Notes under the pieces: model-generated
Database searches by the model: none
The model's input: the letters and a program-made list of their open reading frames with translations, nothing else
Told to the model about the DNA's origin: nothing
Shown: in pieces, positions 49,948 through 58,206 of the stretch
Position numbering within the stretch: position 1 is the first letter of the stretch
How the letters are laid out: each line of letters starts with the position of its first letter
Assembly (NCBI GenBank): GCA_017625435.1
Contig: JAGAKX010000005.1
Span: forward strand, 52,915-116,914
Direction: 5' to 3'
From: Clostridia bacterium
Lineage (GTDB): Bacteria; Bacillota; Clostridia; Oscillospirales; Acutalibacteraceae
DNA length: 64,000 bases
Translations under genes and position numbers: made by a program

Positions 49948-50889
49948 TTAATAAAAAGTTGCAACAAGCTCTTCGGGTGCATCGGTCTTTTCCATTTTAA
50001 TTACATTGAAAATGGGACCCTTTTTGCCGTACATTCTTGAGAATCTTATATCTATTTCGGCTGTAACAATGTACCACTGAGAATTTTCGACGGCTGAAAC
50101 ATCCTTTACCTTGGATACAAGACCGCAGAATGCTATGTCATCCGCACAGCAGGTCATAATATGTCTTCCGATAGCACAGGTGCCTGCGGGGAATTTCGGG
50201 TCAGTTGCTGCCATCGCACGGAATTTTGCAGTTTTGCCTTTATACTTTTTCATTTCTTCAGTAAGGTCTCTGTAGAATAATGCAAAGTCCTTATCGGAAA
50301 TCTCGATAACGGGAGCATCAATATCAAAGGGTAAGGGATCCTCTATTTCGTCAGGGATAAGCGTGCCGTCCTGATACTCATAAAGAATCTGAGTTCTTCT
50401 GGATGTACCGCGCACGATTTTGTGAAGCTCCATAGTATCGTAGCCCTTAGGAATCCTATTAAAAACGGCAACGTCGCAGTCAGAAAGCTTGTCTACTATC
50501 AGGCTTCTCATGTTGTTATTGTAAGAAATAAAGGTATTGCAGTCAAAGAAGAGCATATTCTGATAAGGTACCCAATCCTCGGGCATATTATCGTAAAAAT
50601 CCTGAATCATCCACATTCCGTTGTATTCAACAATAACACGCTCGGCTCTGAAGGAATCTGCAAGCATTTTGAGATTGTTTTCATTGAGCTCTTCTTTACT
50701 TTCTATTGTGCATATTTTTACGTTTTTGCCGCTGAATTTTTCGGGCTCATATTCCTCTTCTCCTTCTTCAAAAACAAGAAGCAGGGTTCTTTCGCCTGAA
50801 TTAAATCTTTTATCCTCAAGTGTATCCTGAATGAATGTGGTTTTGCCTGATTCAAGAAAACCTGTGAACACATATACGGGAATTGACAT
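49948..50889 (-). CDS. G3E-family (CobW-type) GTPase, divergent
   Basis: 313 aa. Walker A GFLESGKTTF at residues 10-19. The metal-binding CxCC motif of CobW/ZNG proteins is missing, and the segment VIVEYNGMWMIQDFYDN replaces the usual EPSG switch; a NRIP (instead of NKxD) base motif follows. The C-terminal domain has a Cys pair (MTCCADDIAF). It starts 15 bp after the second GTPase, so the two are an operon and may work together. The cargo is unknown; metal insertion is the family role. Confidence 0.75.
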   Translation of the reverse strand: MSIPVYVFTGFLESGKTTFIQDTLEDKRFNSGERTLLLVFEEGEEEYEPEKFSGKNVKICTIESKEELNENNLKMLADSFRAERVIVEYNGMWMIQDFYDNMPEDWVPYQNMLFFDCNTFISYNNNMRSLIVDKLSDCDVAVFNRIPKGYDTMELHKIVRGTSRRTQILYEYQDGTLIPDEIEDPLPFDIDAPVIEISDKDFALFYRDLTEEMKKYKGKTAKFRAMAATDPKFPAGTCAIGRHIMTCCADDIAFCGLVSKVKDVSAVENSQWYIVTAEIDIRFSRMYGKKGPIFNVIKMEKTDAPEELVATFY

Positions 50890-50904
50890 TATGAAATCCT
50901 CCGA

Positions 50905-52017
50905 TTATAAACCGAACGCTTCTTCGATTTCTTTTTCATTGAGTTTTGTACCAATAACGCAGATTCTGCCGATGATACCTGCAGAGCCGTGTCTTACGTC
51001 TGCTTCTCCGGGAGTGTAGTCAAAGTGAATCCAGCTGTCTTCGGTAGAATCGATGATACCTTTGGCACGAAGTACTGTGCCGAAGCGTTCTTCGTCACAA
51101 AGCATATCAAGGATTTCGGAAATCTCATCTGAACTGAATTTCTTTGAGGTCTCACGGCCGATGCTGACAAATACTTCATCAGCGTGGTGATGATGGTGAT
51201 GATGTTCGTGGTCGTGGCAACCGCAGTCGCAGTCTTCATCGTGGTGGTGATGATGCTCGTGATGTTCATGGCCGTGACAGCCGCAGTTGCAGTCTTCACC
51301 GTGGTGGTGATGGTGCTCGTGATGTTCATGGTCGTGACAGCCGCAGTCACAGTCTTCATCATGGTGGTGATGATGTGTGTGATGATGCTCCTTATGCATA
51401 GCTTCAATTACAGCATCGAGTGTATCTTTTCTTTCTATAGCATCAACAAGAGCTTCATTAGAAAGCTCTGCAATGGGAGTAGTTACGATAACTGCACCGG
51501 GATTTTTTTCTCTTACAAGCTCTACTGCAGTTTTAAGCTTATCGGGTTTTACGCTGTCAGCGTGGCTCATAATTATTGTTCCTGCGTGTTCAATCTGATC
51601 ATTGAAGAATTCGCCGAAATTTTTCATATACATTTTACACTTGCCTGCATCTACTACGGTTGTAAATGCATTGAGTGTGATATTATCACCGGCAATGCTT
51701 TCTACCGCACGGATAACATCGGAGAGCTTTCCGACACCTGAGGGCTCTATAAGAATTCTGTCGGGTGAATATTCATCAATAACTTTTGTAAGAGCTGTTC
51801 TGAAATCGCCCACAAGACTGCAACAAATACATCCGGAGTTCATTTCCGTGATTTCGATTCCTGCATCCCGGAGAAAGCCGCCGTCTATGCCGATTTCTCC
51901 GAATTCATTTTCAATAAGTACAAGCTTTTCACCTTTGTAGCAATCGGCAATAAGCTTTTTTATAAGTGTAGTCTTTCCGGCTCCTAAGAAGCCTGAGTAG
52001 ATATCAATTTTTGTCAT
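50905..52017 (-). CDS. G3E-family (CobW/YeiR-type) GTPase with His/Cys-rich repeats
   Basis: 370 aa. Walker A GFLGAGKTT at residues 9-17, the metal-binding GCICC motif at about 62-66, EPSG switch and SHAD base motif, then a metal-rich insert at about residues 210-275 with three repeats of about 20 residues, H5-(D/G)-EDC-(D/N)-CGCHDHEHHE, then a CobW C-terminal domain. Family members hand zinc or other divalent metals to client enzymes. The insert could store metal or sense its supply. No Zur site recognised upstream. Confidence 0.88.
   Translation of the reverse strand: MTKIDIYSGFLGAGKTTLIKKLIADCYKGEKLVLIENEFGEIGIDGGFLRDAGIEITEMNSGCICCSLVGDFRTALTKVIDEYSPDRILIEPSGVGKLSDVIRAVESIAGDNITLNAFTTVVDAGKCKMYMKNFGEFFNDQIEHAGTIIMSHADSVKPDKLKTAVELVREKNPGAVIVTTPIAELSNEALVDAIERKDTLDAVIEAMHKEHHHTHHHHHDEDCDCGCHDHEHHEHHHHHGEDCNCGCHGHEHHEHHHHHDEDCDCGCHDHEHHHHHHHADEVFVSIGRETSKKFSSDEISEILDMLCDEERFGTVLRAKGIIDSTEDSWIHFDYTPGEADVRHGSAGIIGRICVIGTKLNEKEIEEAFGL
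51184..51387. repeat. 60-bp tandem repeat coding the His/Cys-rich insert
   Basis: About three and a half copies with a 60-bp period in register (20 codons), differing by a few substitutions. Such repeats can expand or shrink by slippage. Confidence 0.9.
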
Positions 52018-52097
52018 TCAGCAACATCCTTAAATATTTTTTCCTATATATTTTACCACTTAAAAATTATATTACAAGTATTTTTGGTAAAAAAACT

Positions 52098-52119
52098 ACG
52101 GAGCCTGTCAAGACTCCGT
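52098..52119 (-). terminator. Terminator after the serine dehydratase gene
   Basis: Stem ACGGAG / CTCCGT with further inner pairing, followed on the minus strand by a run of seven Ts. Confidence 0.8.
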
Positions 52120-52124
52120 AAAAA

Positions 52125-53348
52125 TCAGTTGTATAGCTTTGCAAGTCCGCCTTCGCTTGTTTCTCTGTAGCTGTTATGAAGGTCCTTGCCGGTTTCATAC
52201 ATTGTTTTTATTACAAGGTCAAAAGAAATCTTTCTTGAACCGGAAAGAAAATTAGCAAGATTGACAGCGTTTATTGCACGCATCGCAGCAACTGCATTGC
52301 GTTCAATACACGGAATCTGAACAAGACCTCTTACGGGATCGCAGGTAAGTCCCAAATGATGCTCCATTGCAACCTCAGCGGCATATTCAATCTGCTCTGT
52401 ATCCATATCGAAAAGCTCAGCGAGAGCTGCTGCTGCCATTGAGCACGCACTTCCGATTTCCGCCTGACACCCGGCTTCCGCACCGCTGATGGATGCATTT
52501 GTTTTGATAATATTTCCGATAAGACCGCCGGTGGCAAGTGCTCTTAAAATATCTGTATCCGAGAAGCGCTTTTTATCCTGCATATATTTCAGAACTGCGG
52601 GAAGAACACCGCTTGCACCGCAGGTGGGCGCCGTGACAATCTTTCCGTTACAGGAAGCATTCTGTTCGCTGACGGCAAAGGCATAAGCACATACAAGACG
52701 GTTTTCCTTAGTTTCCGCAAGCTCATCCATATGTCTGTAGCTGTAAAGCTGTTTTGCTTTACGAATGACACCGAGACCGCCGAATATTTCGCCCTCTGCG
52801 GATATGCCTTCCTTTACAGAATTCTTCATAGTATCCCATATAGTCTGCAGGAAATCCCATACCTCAAAGCCCTCAACTTCTTCAACGTATTGCCACAGTC
52901 TCATATCTTTTTCTTTGCAATATGCGGCAATTTCGGAAAAAGTTGATAATTTATAAGGTCTTTCGGGAGGCTTTACTGCTTCACCCATAAACCTGACTGC
53001 ACCGCCGCCTACGCTCAGAACCGTGAAATCAGCGACTGCTTCATTATTTTTAATGATTTCAAACCGCATTGTGTTGGGGTGAGGTAAATCGGTAACCGTA
53101 TCATCAAAAATGATTTCGGTCTTTTGCTCGGATAATGTCTTTTTAATGATATAGTCAGTTCTGTGACCTACCCCTGTTTTTGAGAGAGAACCGTAAAGTG
53201 TTACACGGAACTTATCTGCATCCGGGTATTTCAGCGAAATAATTTTTGCAGCACGCTCAGGTCCCATTGTATGTGAGCTTGAAGGTCCGACACCGATTTT
53301 ATAAAGTTCTTTTAATGATTCCATTGATTTTTCACTAGTATTGCTCAT
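52125..53348 (-). CDS. sdaA: L-serine ammonia-lyase, single-chain iron-sulfur type
   Basis: 407 aa from the ATG at 53348 (AGGAG upstream). It deaminates serine to pyruvate with a 4Fe-4S cluster. The beta part has VGPSSSHTMGPERAA; the alpha part has the cluster cysteines in NASCNGKIVTAPTCGASG, GCQAEIGSACSM and GLTCDPV. Unlike Bacillus-type enzymes it is one chain. Ends with HNSYRETSEGGLAKLYN as in sdaA proteins. Confidence 0.93.
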   Translation of the reverse strand: MSNTSEKSMESLKELYKIGVGPSSSHTMGPERAAKIISLKYPDADKFRVTLYGSLSKTGVGHRTDYIIKKTLSEQKTEIIFDDTVTDLPHPNTMRFEIIKNNEAVADFTVLSVGGGAVRFMGEAVKPPERPYKLSTFSEIAAYCKEKDMRLWQYVEEVEGFEVWDFLQTIWDTMKNSVKEGISAEGEIFGGLGVIRKAKQLYSYRHMDELAETKENRLVCAYAFAVSEQNASCNGKIVTAPTCGASGVLPAVLKYMQDKKRFSDTDILRALATGGLIGNIIKTNASISGAEAGCQAEIGSACSMAAAALAELFDMDTEQIEYAAEVAMEHHLGLTCDPVRGLVQIPCIERNAVAAMRAINAVNLANFLSGSRKISFDLVIKTMYETGKDLHNSYRETSEGGLAKLYN

Positions 53349-53416
53349 TGTTTTCTCCTGAAAAATTGATTTCAGTAATAATATAATCAAATTCGGAAAA
53401 TAAATCAAGTAAATTA

Positions 53417-54934
53417 TCAGAATGAGGGCAATACCAGCATTTTATCTTCTGTCAGAATGTCACCGGAAATACTGTTCAGCTGTTTTATTGCATCAACAGT
53501 TGTTTTGTTCTCTTTTGCAACATCCCAGATTACCTCGTTCTCCTTAGCAAAATAGATAATGAATTTAGCTGAATTCTCACATCTTGCTTCTTCGTTAACT
53601 GTAATATTTGTAAAGCCCGTAACTTTACGGATTGTGTGTATATCAGTACTGAATAACAATTCCGATGTAAAACGGATTTTTCCGCCTTGTGTCTGTAAAG
53701 CCTGGATACTTAACACTTGACAATCAATTATATCTGTAGCGCTTTCTGTGTTTTCTGCAATGAGTTCTGATTCAAAGGTATGTTCTCGTGAAATTATTGA
53801 AAGATTTCCGTATTCATTTTTAATCAGAGCATTGAAAGACGCGGTAGTAAGAAGATTATATCTGCTTCCGTGCTTTTCTGAGGATATTTTTATGTTGCTT
53901 ACCCAGCAATCCATCACAGAAAGTTTACTTTCATCATAAATGTCTGTTTCAAAAATGATGTTTTCGGTTTTTGATACTTTCTTGCTTGATGTAATAAGCT
54001 CAACCGTATCTTTTTCGGTATAAATTTCATTCTTTATTGAATAAACATCTGCGAGAATATTTCCGGTAATATTTCGGCTTACATCTGCCTGCAGATTGAT
54101 ATCAATGCGTATATCAAGAGACTGATTCTCAGCGTCATTATTTTTAATGATAATTTCTGTGTAAACATCATTGATAATAACATTACATATATCATCTTCC
54201 TCTGCACCGAAAACATCAATAATTTCCGAAAGCGGAAGGCTTAAAACGGTAGCTGATGTGTTTCCGGATGAGTTTGAATAATACAGAATTTCTGTTTCTG
54301 CAATTCCTTTTATATATGCCTTATTATGTATGGTTTTTATCTCCTGTATTTTAATTCTGCTGTCTTTTCTTATAATAATATCAATATTATCGTTGTAATC
54401 ATTCAACGGAAAGCTTGAACTTAATGAAAAAGTTCTTGAAACTGAGTTTACAGCAGAAATAAATGATAGAGTTTCACTTCTTGAAATTACCGAAGAATCA
54501 TCAATTTCCGAAATCAGCATGCTGTTGTTTTCTGCTTTAATTTTAATTCCGACCTGAAGAACTGCCCGCAGTTCTATTCGTTTCGGCGCAATAGCCCTGC
54601 AGTTGAGGGAAAAAACTGTTTGTGATGCTCTTGTTGATATACAGCTCTCAGCAAACTGCGACTGAAAGACCTTTGTATATCTGTATTCATTTTCATAGCA
54701 GTACATTTTATTATCTTCGCCTAAGTAATGCAAAGTAAATTTCGCAATACCTGCGATACTGATTTTGTCTCCGCTTGAAGTTATTGCTTCAACAACAGGC
54801 TTTAGCTCACTTTTAAGTATTTTACCTATAGTATCGTAGTAATCAGGAAGAATAATGTCTGCATCAATATTCTGTTGTGCCGTGAGATTTGCTGATTCTT
54901 TGATGGATTTAATGCTTAGTGTATCAATGTTCAT
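53417..54934 (-). CDS. SPOCS-domain protein with C-terminal LysM (spore coat/cortex type)
   Basis: 505 aa. Repeated beta-rich segments match the DUF3794/SPOCS pattern (for example IKVRTEI-type strands, ILADVYSIKNEIYTE). The last 50 residues form a LysM domain (IIYFAKENEVIWDVAKENKT... LTEDKMLVLPSF) that binds peptidoglycan. SPOCS/LysM proteins take part in spore coat or cortex attachment in Clostridia. No signal peptide, as expected for a mother-cell protein. AAGGAG precedes the ATG. Confidence 0.78.
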   Translation of the reverse strand: MNIDTLSIKSIKESANLTAQQNIDADIILPDYYDTIGKILKSELKPVVEAITSSGDKISIAGIAKFTLHYLGEDNKMYCYENEYRYTKVFQSQFAESCISTRASQTVFSLNCRAIAPKRIELRAVLQVGIKIKAENNSMLISEIDDSSVISRSETLSFISAVNSVSRTFSLSSSFPLNDYNDNIDIIIRKDSRIKIQEIKTIHNKAYIKGIAETEILYYSNSSGNTSATVLSLPLSEIIDVFGAEEDDICNVIINDVYTEIIIKNNDAENQSLDIRIDINLQADVSRNITGNILADVYSIKNEIYTEKDTVELITSSKKVSKTENIIFETDIYDESKLSVMDCWVSNIKISSEKHGSRYNLLTTASFNALIKNEYGNLSIISREHTFESELIAENTESATDIIDCQVLSIQALQTQGGKIRFTSELLFSTDIHTIRKVTGFTNITVNEEARCENSAKFIIYFAKENEVIWDVAKENKTTVDAIKQLNSISGDILTEDKMLVLPSF

Positions 54935-55001
54935 ATAACCGCTCCTTATTTGTGTTCAATAAATACTATGATACACCTGTCCTGAATATTACAAAAAAAT
55001 A

Positions 55002-55020
55002 CAGGCAGAAAAACTGCCTG
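55002..55020 (-). terminator. Terminator after trmB
   Basis: 7-bp stem CAGGCAG / CTGCCTG with an A5 loop; minus strand ends with a long T-run. Confidence 0.8.
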
Positions 55021-55050
55021 CAAAATTCAGAAATATGTGATAGTTAAATC

Positions 55051-55728
55051 TTAAGTATTAGGCTGCATATATGCCTCAAGTCTGTAAATGGGCATACCTG
55101 CAGAGGAGAATTTTCTCTCATATTCGGTTACAATATTCCCTTCAAAATTGCTGTTGTGAAGGTCAAGAGATATATTTTTCAGCTTAAAGCCGGCTAGTGT
55201 ATACTGTTCAATGGAATACTCAAAGAAATGCATATTGTCCGTTTTCTGATGAATTTCCGCATCAGGAGTCAGGAATTCCTTATATATTTCAAGGAATCTT
55301 ACATTGGTAAGTCTCCTGTTTTCGTTTGCTTTTTTAGGAAGCGGACAGGAGAAATTGAGATATAATTTACCGATTGATGCTGGCTTTATGTATTTAGACA
55401 GGATTTCGGCACCGCATTTCATAAAAATAACATTTGTTATTCCCGCTTCCTTTGCCTTTTTGCAGGCATCGGAAATAACACTTTCATTGACTTCAACAGC
55501 TATGTAGTTAATGTCAGGAGTACGTTTTGCAAGCTCAAACATAAACTGTCCTTTTCCGCAACCGATTTCCATGTGCACGGGGTTTGAATTCCCGAATAAC
55601 TCAGAAAAATCAATATATTCTTTTTCTGCAACTATGCTTCTGTGGTCGTCAGTAACCCTTGGAATCAGAATTATGTTATCGAAGGAAGCAAGTCTTTCTT
55701 CAAGGTTCTTTTTTCTTCTCATTCTCAT
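55051..55728 (-). CDS. trmB: tRNA (guanine-N7-)-methyltransferase TrmB (altered motif)
   Basis: 225 aa. SAM motif MEIGCGKGQFMFELAK and the C-terminal TEYERKF are intact. The signature usually read as LNFSDPWPKKRH is LNFSCPLPKKANENRRLTN, so the invariant Asp is Cys and the Trp is Leu; the codon is TGT. The enzyme methylates G46. The altered residue lies in the expected substrate site, so activity may be changed. Start overlaps the end region of the AlaX gene by few bases. Confidence 0.85.
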   Translation of the reverse strand: MRMRRKKNLEERLASFDNIILIPRVTDDHRSIVAEKEYIDFSELFGNSNPVHMEIGCGKGQFMFELAKRTPDINYIAVEVNESVISDACKKAKEAGITNVIFMKCGAEILSKYIKPASIGKLYLNFSCPLPKKANENRRLTNVRFLEIYKEFLTPDAEIHQKTDNMHFFEYSIEQYTLAGFKLKNISLDLHNSNFEGNIVTEYERKFSSAGMPIYRLEAYMQPNT

Positions 55729-55732
55729 ATAT

Positions 55733-56893
55733 TTATACCTTCAATTCCGTAAAAAAGTTCATTATTTGTGATTTTCCCGCTTTTACTTTGCCCTGAAGCA
55801 TATTTCCCCGTCCGCCGCCGCTTGCTCCAAAGGTGTTTTTGAAAGCTTCCATAACGGACATTAGCTTCTCAGACTCGGAATAAATGCAATAAGCATATCC
55901 GTTTTCATCGTTACCGGAAAGGATAATGCAAATCATTCCGCATTTGTCCTTAGCCGAGTTGCAGATTTCACGTATGTCGTCCATTGTCAGTTTATTGTAA
56001 AATTCGCAGATAATATTGTCGGGCTTAATTGCAGATGCAATTATTTCCAGAAGAATTTTCTGACGGGCCGAAAATTCATATTTTAAGCTTGAATTAGTTT
56101 CAATGAGCTTCGCTACAGCCTCAGCGGTTTTATCGTGCTTTGAACAAAGCTGAGCGGAAATATTCATAGTAGAATTATGCTTTTCGGAATAGTCGTTGAA
56201 TGCGGTTTTTCCGCAGATAAGGGTAATTCGTACTCCCCCTCTGTGGCTTGCCGAAGATAATATCTTAATGATTCCGATTTCTCCGGTGGATTTTAAGTGA
56301 GGAGCACAGCAGGCGCATAAATCTGTATTTTCAATTTCAACAAGGCGGACTTCACCCGTGAAATCAAGCTTACTTCTGTAGCTATACTTAGCGGCTTCTT
56401 CAGCCGTAAGTATAAAAGTATTGATTTTTTCGTTCCTATAAACACACGCATTTGCTTTTTCCTCGATAATATTCAGTTGTTCCTTAGACAGAGGCTTGTC
56501 GAAATCAACCGTCATTAAGGTGCCGTCCATATGAAATCCTACATTTTCGGCATCAAAACAGCTGTGAGCGATACCTGAAACAATATGCTCTCCTGAATGC
56601 GACTGCATTTTTGAAAATCGTTTTTCGGCGTCAAGAACACAGTGAGCAACGGTGTTGACAGAAGGAAAATCCGTTGATTTGGTCAGGTGATAAATAATGC
56701 CGTCTTTTTCCTGAACATCGTATATGAAGGCTTCACCTATATACCCGGTATCTGCAGATTGTCCGCCGCCTTCGGGAAAGAAGGCAGTTTTATCAAGAAT
56801 CAAAGCTCTGCTATTGTCAATATTTTCCACGGCAACGATATTAGCGTAAAAATCAGAAATATAGCTGTCGTTATAATATAGCTTTTCAGTCAT
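55733..56893 (-). CDS. Alanyl-tRNA editing protein, AlaX type
   Basis: 386 aa. The editing domain has the zinc motifs HSGEH (QSHSGEHIVSG) and CACCAPH, and the N-terminal FFPEGGGQSADTG of AlaRS-like editing folds. A DHHA1-type C-terminal domain ends GASGGGRGNMLQGKV. It clears Ser- and Gly-charged tRNA-Ala in trans. The long AlaX-L layout is complete. trmB follows 5 bp on, both acting on tRNA. Confidence 0.9.
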   Translation of the reverse strand: MTEKLYYNDSYISDFYANIVAVENIDNSRALILDKTAFFPEGGGQSADTGYIGEAFIYDVQEKDGIIYHLTKSTDFPSVNTVAHCVLDAEKRFSKMQSHSGEHIVSGIAHSCFDAENVGFHMDGTLMTVDFDKPLSKEQLNIIEEKANACVYRNEKINTFILTAEEAAKYSYRSKLDFTGEVRLVEIENTDLCACCAPHLKSTGEIGIIKILSSASHRGGVRITLICGKTAFNDYSEKHNSTMNISAQLCSKHDKTAEAVAKLIETNSSLKYEFSARQKILLEIIASAIKPDNIICEFYNKLTMDDIREICNSAKDKCGMICIILSGNDENGYAYCIYSESEKLMSVMEAFKNTFGASGGGRGNMLQGKVKAGKSQIMNFFTELKV

Positions 56894-56901
56894 TCTACAC
56901 C

Positions 56902-58095
56902 TCAGACAGAAAACTTACAGACAAGCTTGTCGGATTTTGCTATCCAGAAGCCGTGTGCCGTGATTTCAAGAGTATATTCTCCCGTTTCGTAGGGGAAATC
57001 GAGGGTTACATCTACCTTTTCGGGCATATTGTTCAGATAGTAAGATGAGCAGACTCGTTTTTGTAATATGATTTCATTACGTGTGTTCTTCACAGCGATA
57101 GTATATGCATTTACGCGGTAGCCATCTGTTTTAGCCTGTGAAAACTCAATATTGAGTTTTTTATTTTCATATAAAATAACACATATTTTATCGTCGGAGA
57201 AATAGGGACTGGGTTCTATAACAGCACGTTCAGGAGTATAAATAAAGCTTTCGGGGTTCCAGGGTTCTTCTATAAGATACTCATTATCAAAGAATTTTTC
57301 CGTAAGGATATCATAGGAAAGAATTCTTACTGCATTATCTTCATTTACTTCAACTATGTAGAACTGAGCACACTCCTTTGCATCGGGAGGAACAGTACCG
57401 TACATAAGGTCAAACTCATCCAGCTCAAAATAAGAAAGTGAGCCCGTGTTAAGAGATGTGAAGTATTTCTGATGAATGCTTCTGGGGTCATTTATAGGTG
57501 CGTGAGAGTGCCCTGAGAAGTCAATAACCTGAGGATAATCCGCAAGAATTGCTATGATATCGTCTTCTCCCCAGTTTACGCTGCCGTAAACAGTATCCGT
57601 AAGGTGAGGATGCTGAAATACAAATATAGGTGACTTTCTTCCGTTTGCGACAGAAAGACTGAGTTTTTCCTTGAGCCATTCTTGCTTCTTTTCCTTGATT
57701 CTGCAGCCGTCTTCAGTAGAAATACAGATGAAATTGCATCCGTTTATTTCAAAATGATTATCGGGCTCAAGAGAGAATATATTTTTAAGCTTCTCTTCTG
57801 CTGCCTGTTGTCCCTCTGACATAAATTCGTGGCTTGCAAGCATAAGGGTGATTTTGGTTTCAGGGCGGATTACGGTATCAAGGGATTCTTTGAATTTAAG
57901 CATCTCATCAGCCTGTCCGCGGTTGGCAAAATCACCTACAGCAAAGAAAGCGTCAATATTTTTGTAAGACTGAAAAGAAGCATATTCATAAGCTCTTTTC
58001 ATGCCCTTTTCAAAGCGTTCTTTTTCGACGTCCGAGTCAACCTTATAATGAATGTCACTTGTGACAATAAATCTTAATTTTGCATTGAATTCCAT
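56902..58095 (-). CDS. Calcineurin-type metallophosphoesterase
   Basis: 397 aa. Metal ligands in VTSDIHYK (DxH), VGDFANRG (GD...), FVFQHPHL and DFSGHSHAP (GHxH). The usual GNHE is ASHE (MLASHEFM). A C-terminal beta-sandwich extension of about 130 residues follows. No signal peptide seen. Substrate unknown; relatives hydrolyse phosphodiesters, including cyclic nucleotides or cell-wall lipid phosphates. AAGGAG precedes the ATG. Confidence 0.8.
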   Translation of the reverse strand: MEFNAKLRFIVTSDIHYKVDSDVEKERFEKGMKRAYEYASFQSYKNIDAFFAVGDFANRGQADEMLKFKESLDTVIRPETKITLMLASHEFMSEGQQAAEEKLKNIFSLEPDNHFEINGCNFICISTEDGCRIKEKKQEWLKEKLSLSVANGRKSPIFVFQHPHLTDTVYGSVNWGEDDIIAILADYPQVIDFSGHSHAPINDPRSIHQKYFTSLNTGSLSYFELDEFDLMYGTVPPDAKECAQFYIVEVNEDNAVRILSYDILTEKFFDNEYLIEEPWNPESFIYTPERAVIEPSPYFSDDKICVILYENKKLNIEFSQAKTDGYRVNAYTIAVKNTRNEIILQKRVCSSYYLNNMPEKVDVTLDFPYETGEYTLEITAHGFWIAKSDKLVCKFSV

Positions 58096-58169
58096 AGAAT
58101 AGCTCCTTGCAATTTTTTAAAATTATATCATCATTCAGCATATAAATCAACTGAAAAAAAACAAAAAAA

Positions 58170-58191
58170 GAGGCAATCCGAAGATTGCCTC
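58170..58191 (-). terminator. Terminator after the secreted protein gene
   Basis: 9-bp stem GAGGCAATC / GATTGCCTC with a CGAA-type loop, followed on the minus strand by seven Ts. Confidence 0.9.
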
Positions 58192-58206
58192 AAACATATT
58201 TAATTA

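Noticed and set aside
51184..51387. CRISPR-like repeat array
   Set aside because: The 60-bp repeats are contiguous, without spacers, and code for protein in frame.
51184..51741. Long open frame on the + strand rich in Val and Met opposite the G3E GTPase
   Set aside because: It mirrors the His-rich repeat on the other strand, has no ribosome site and makes a repetitive hydrophobic product. Shadow frame.
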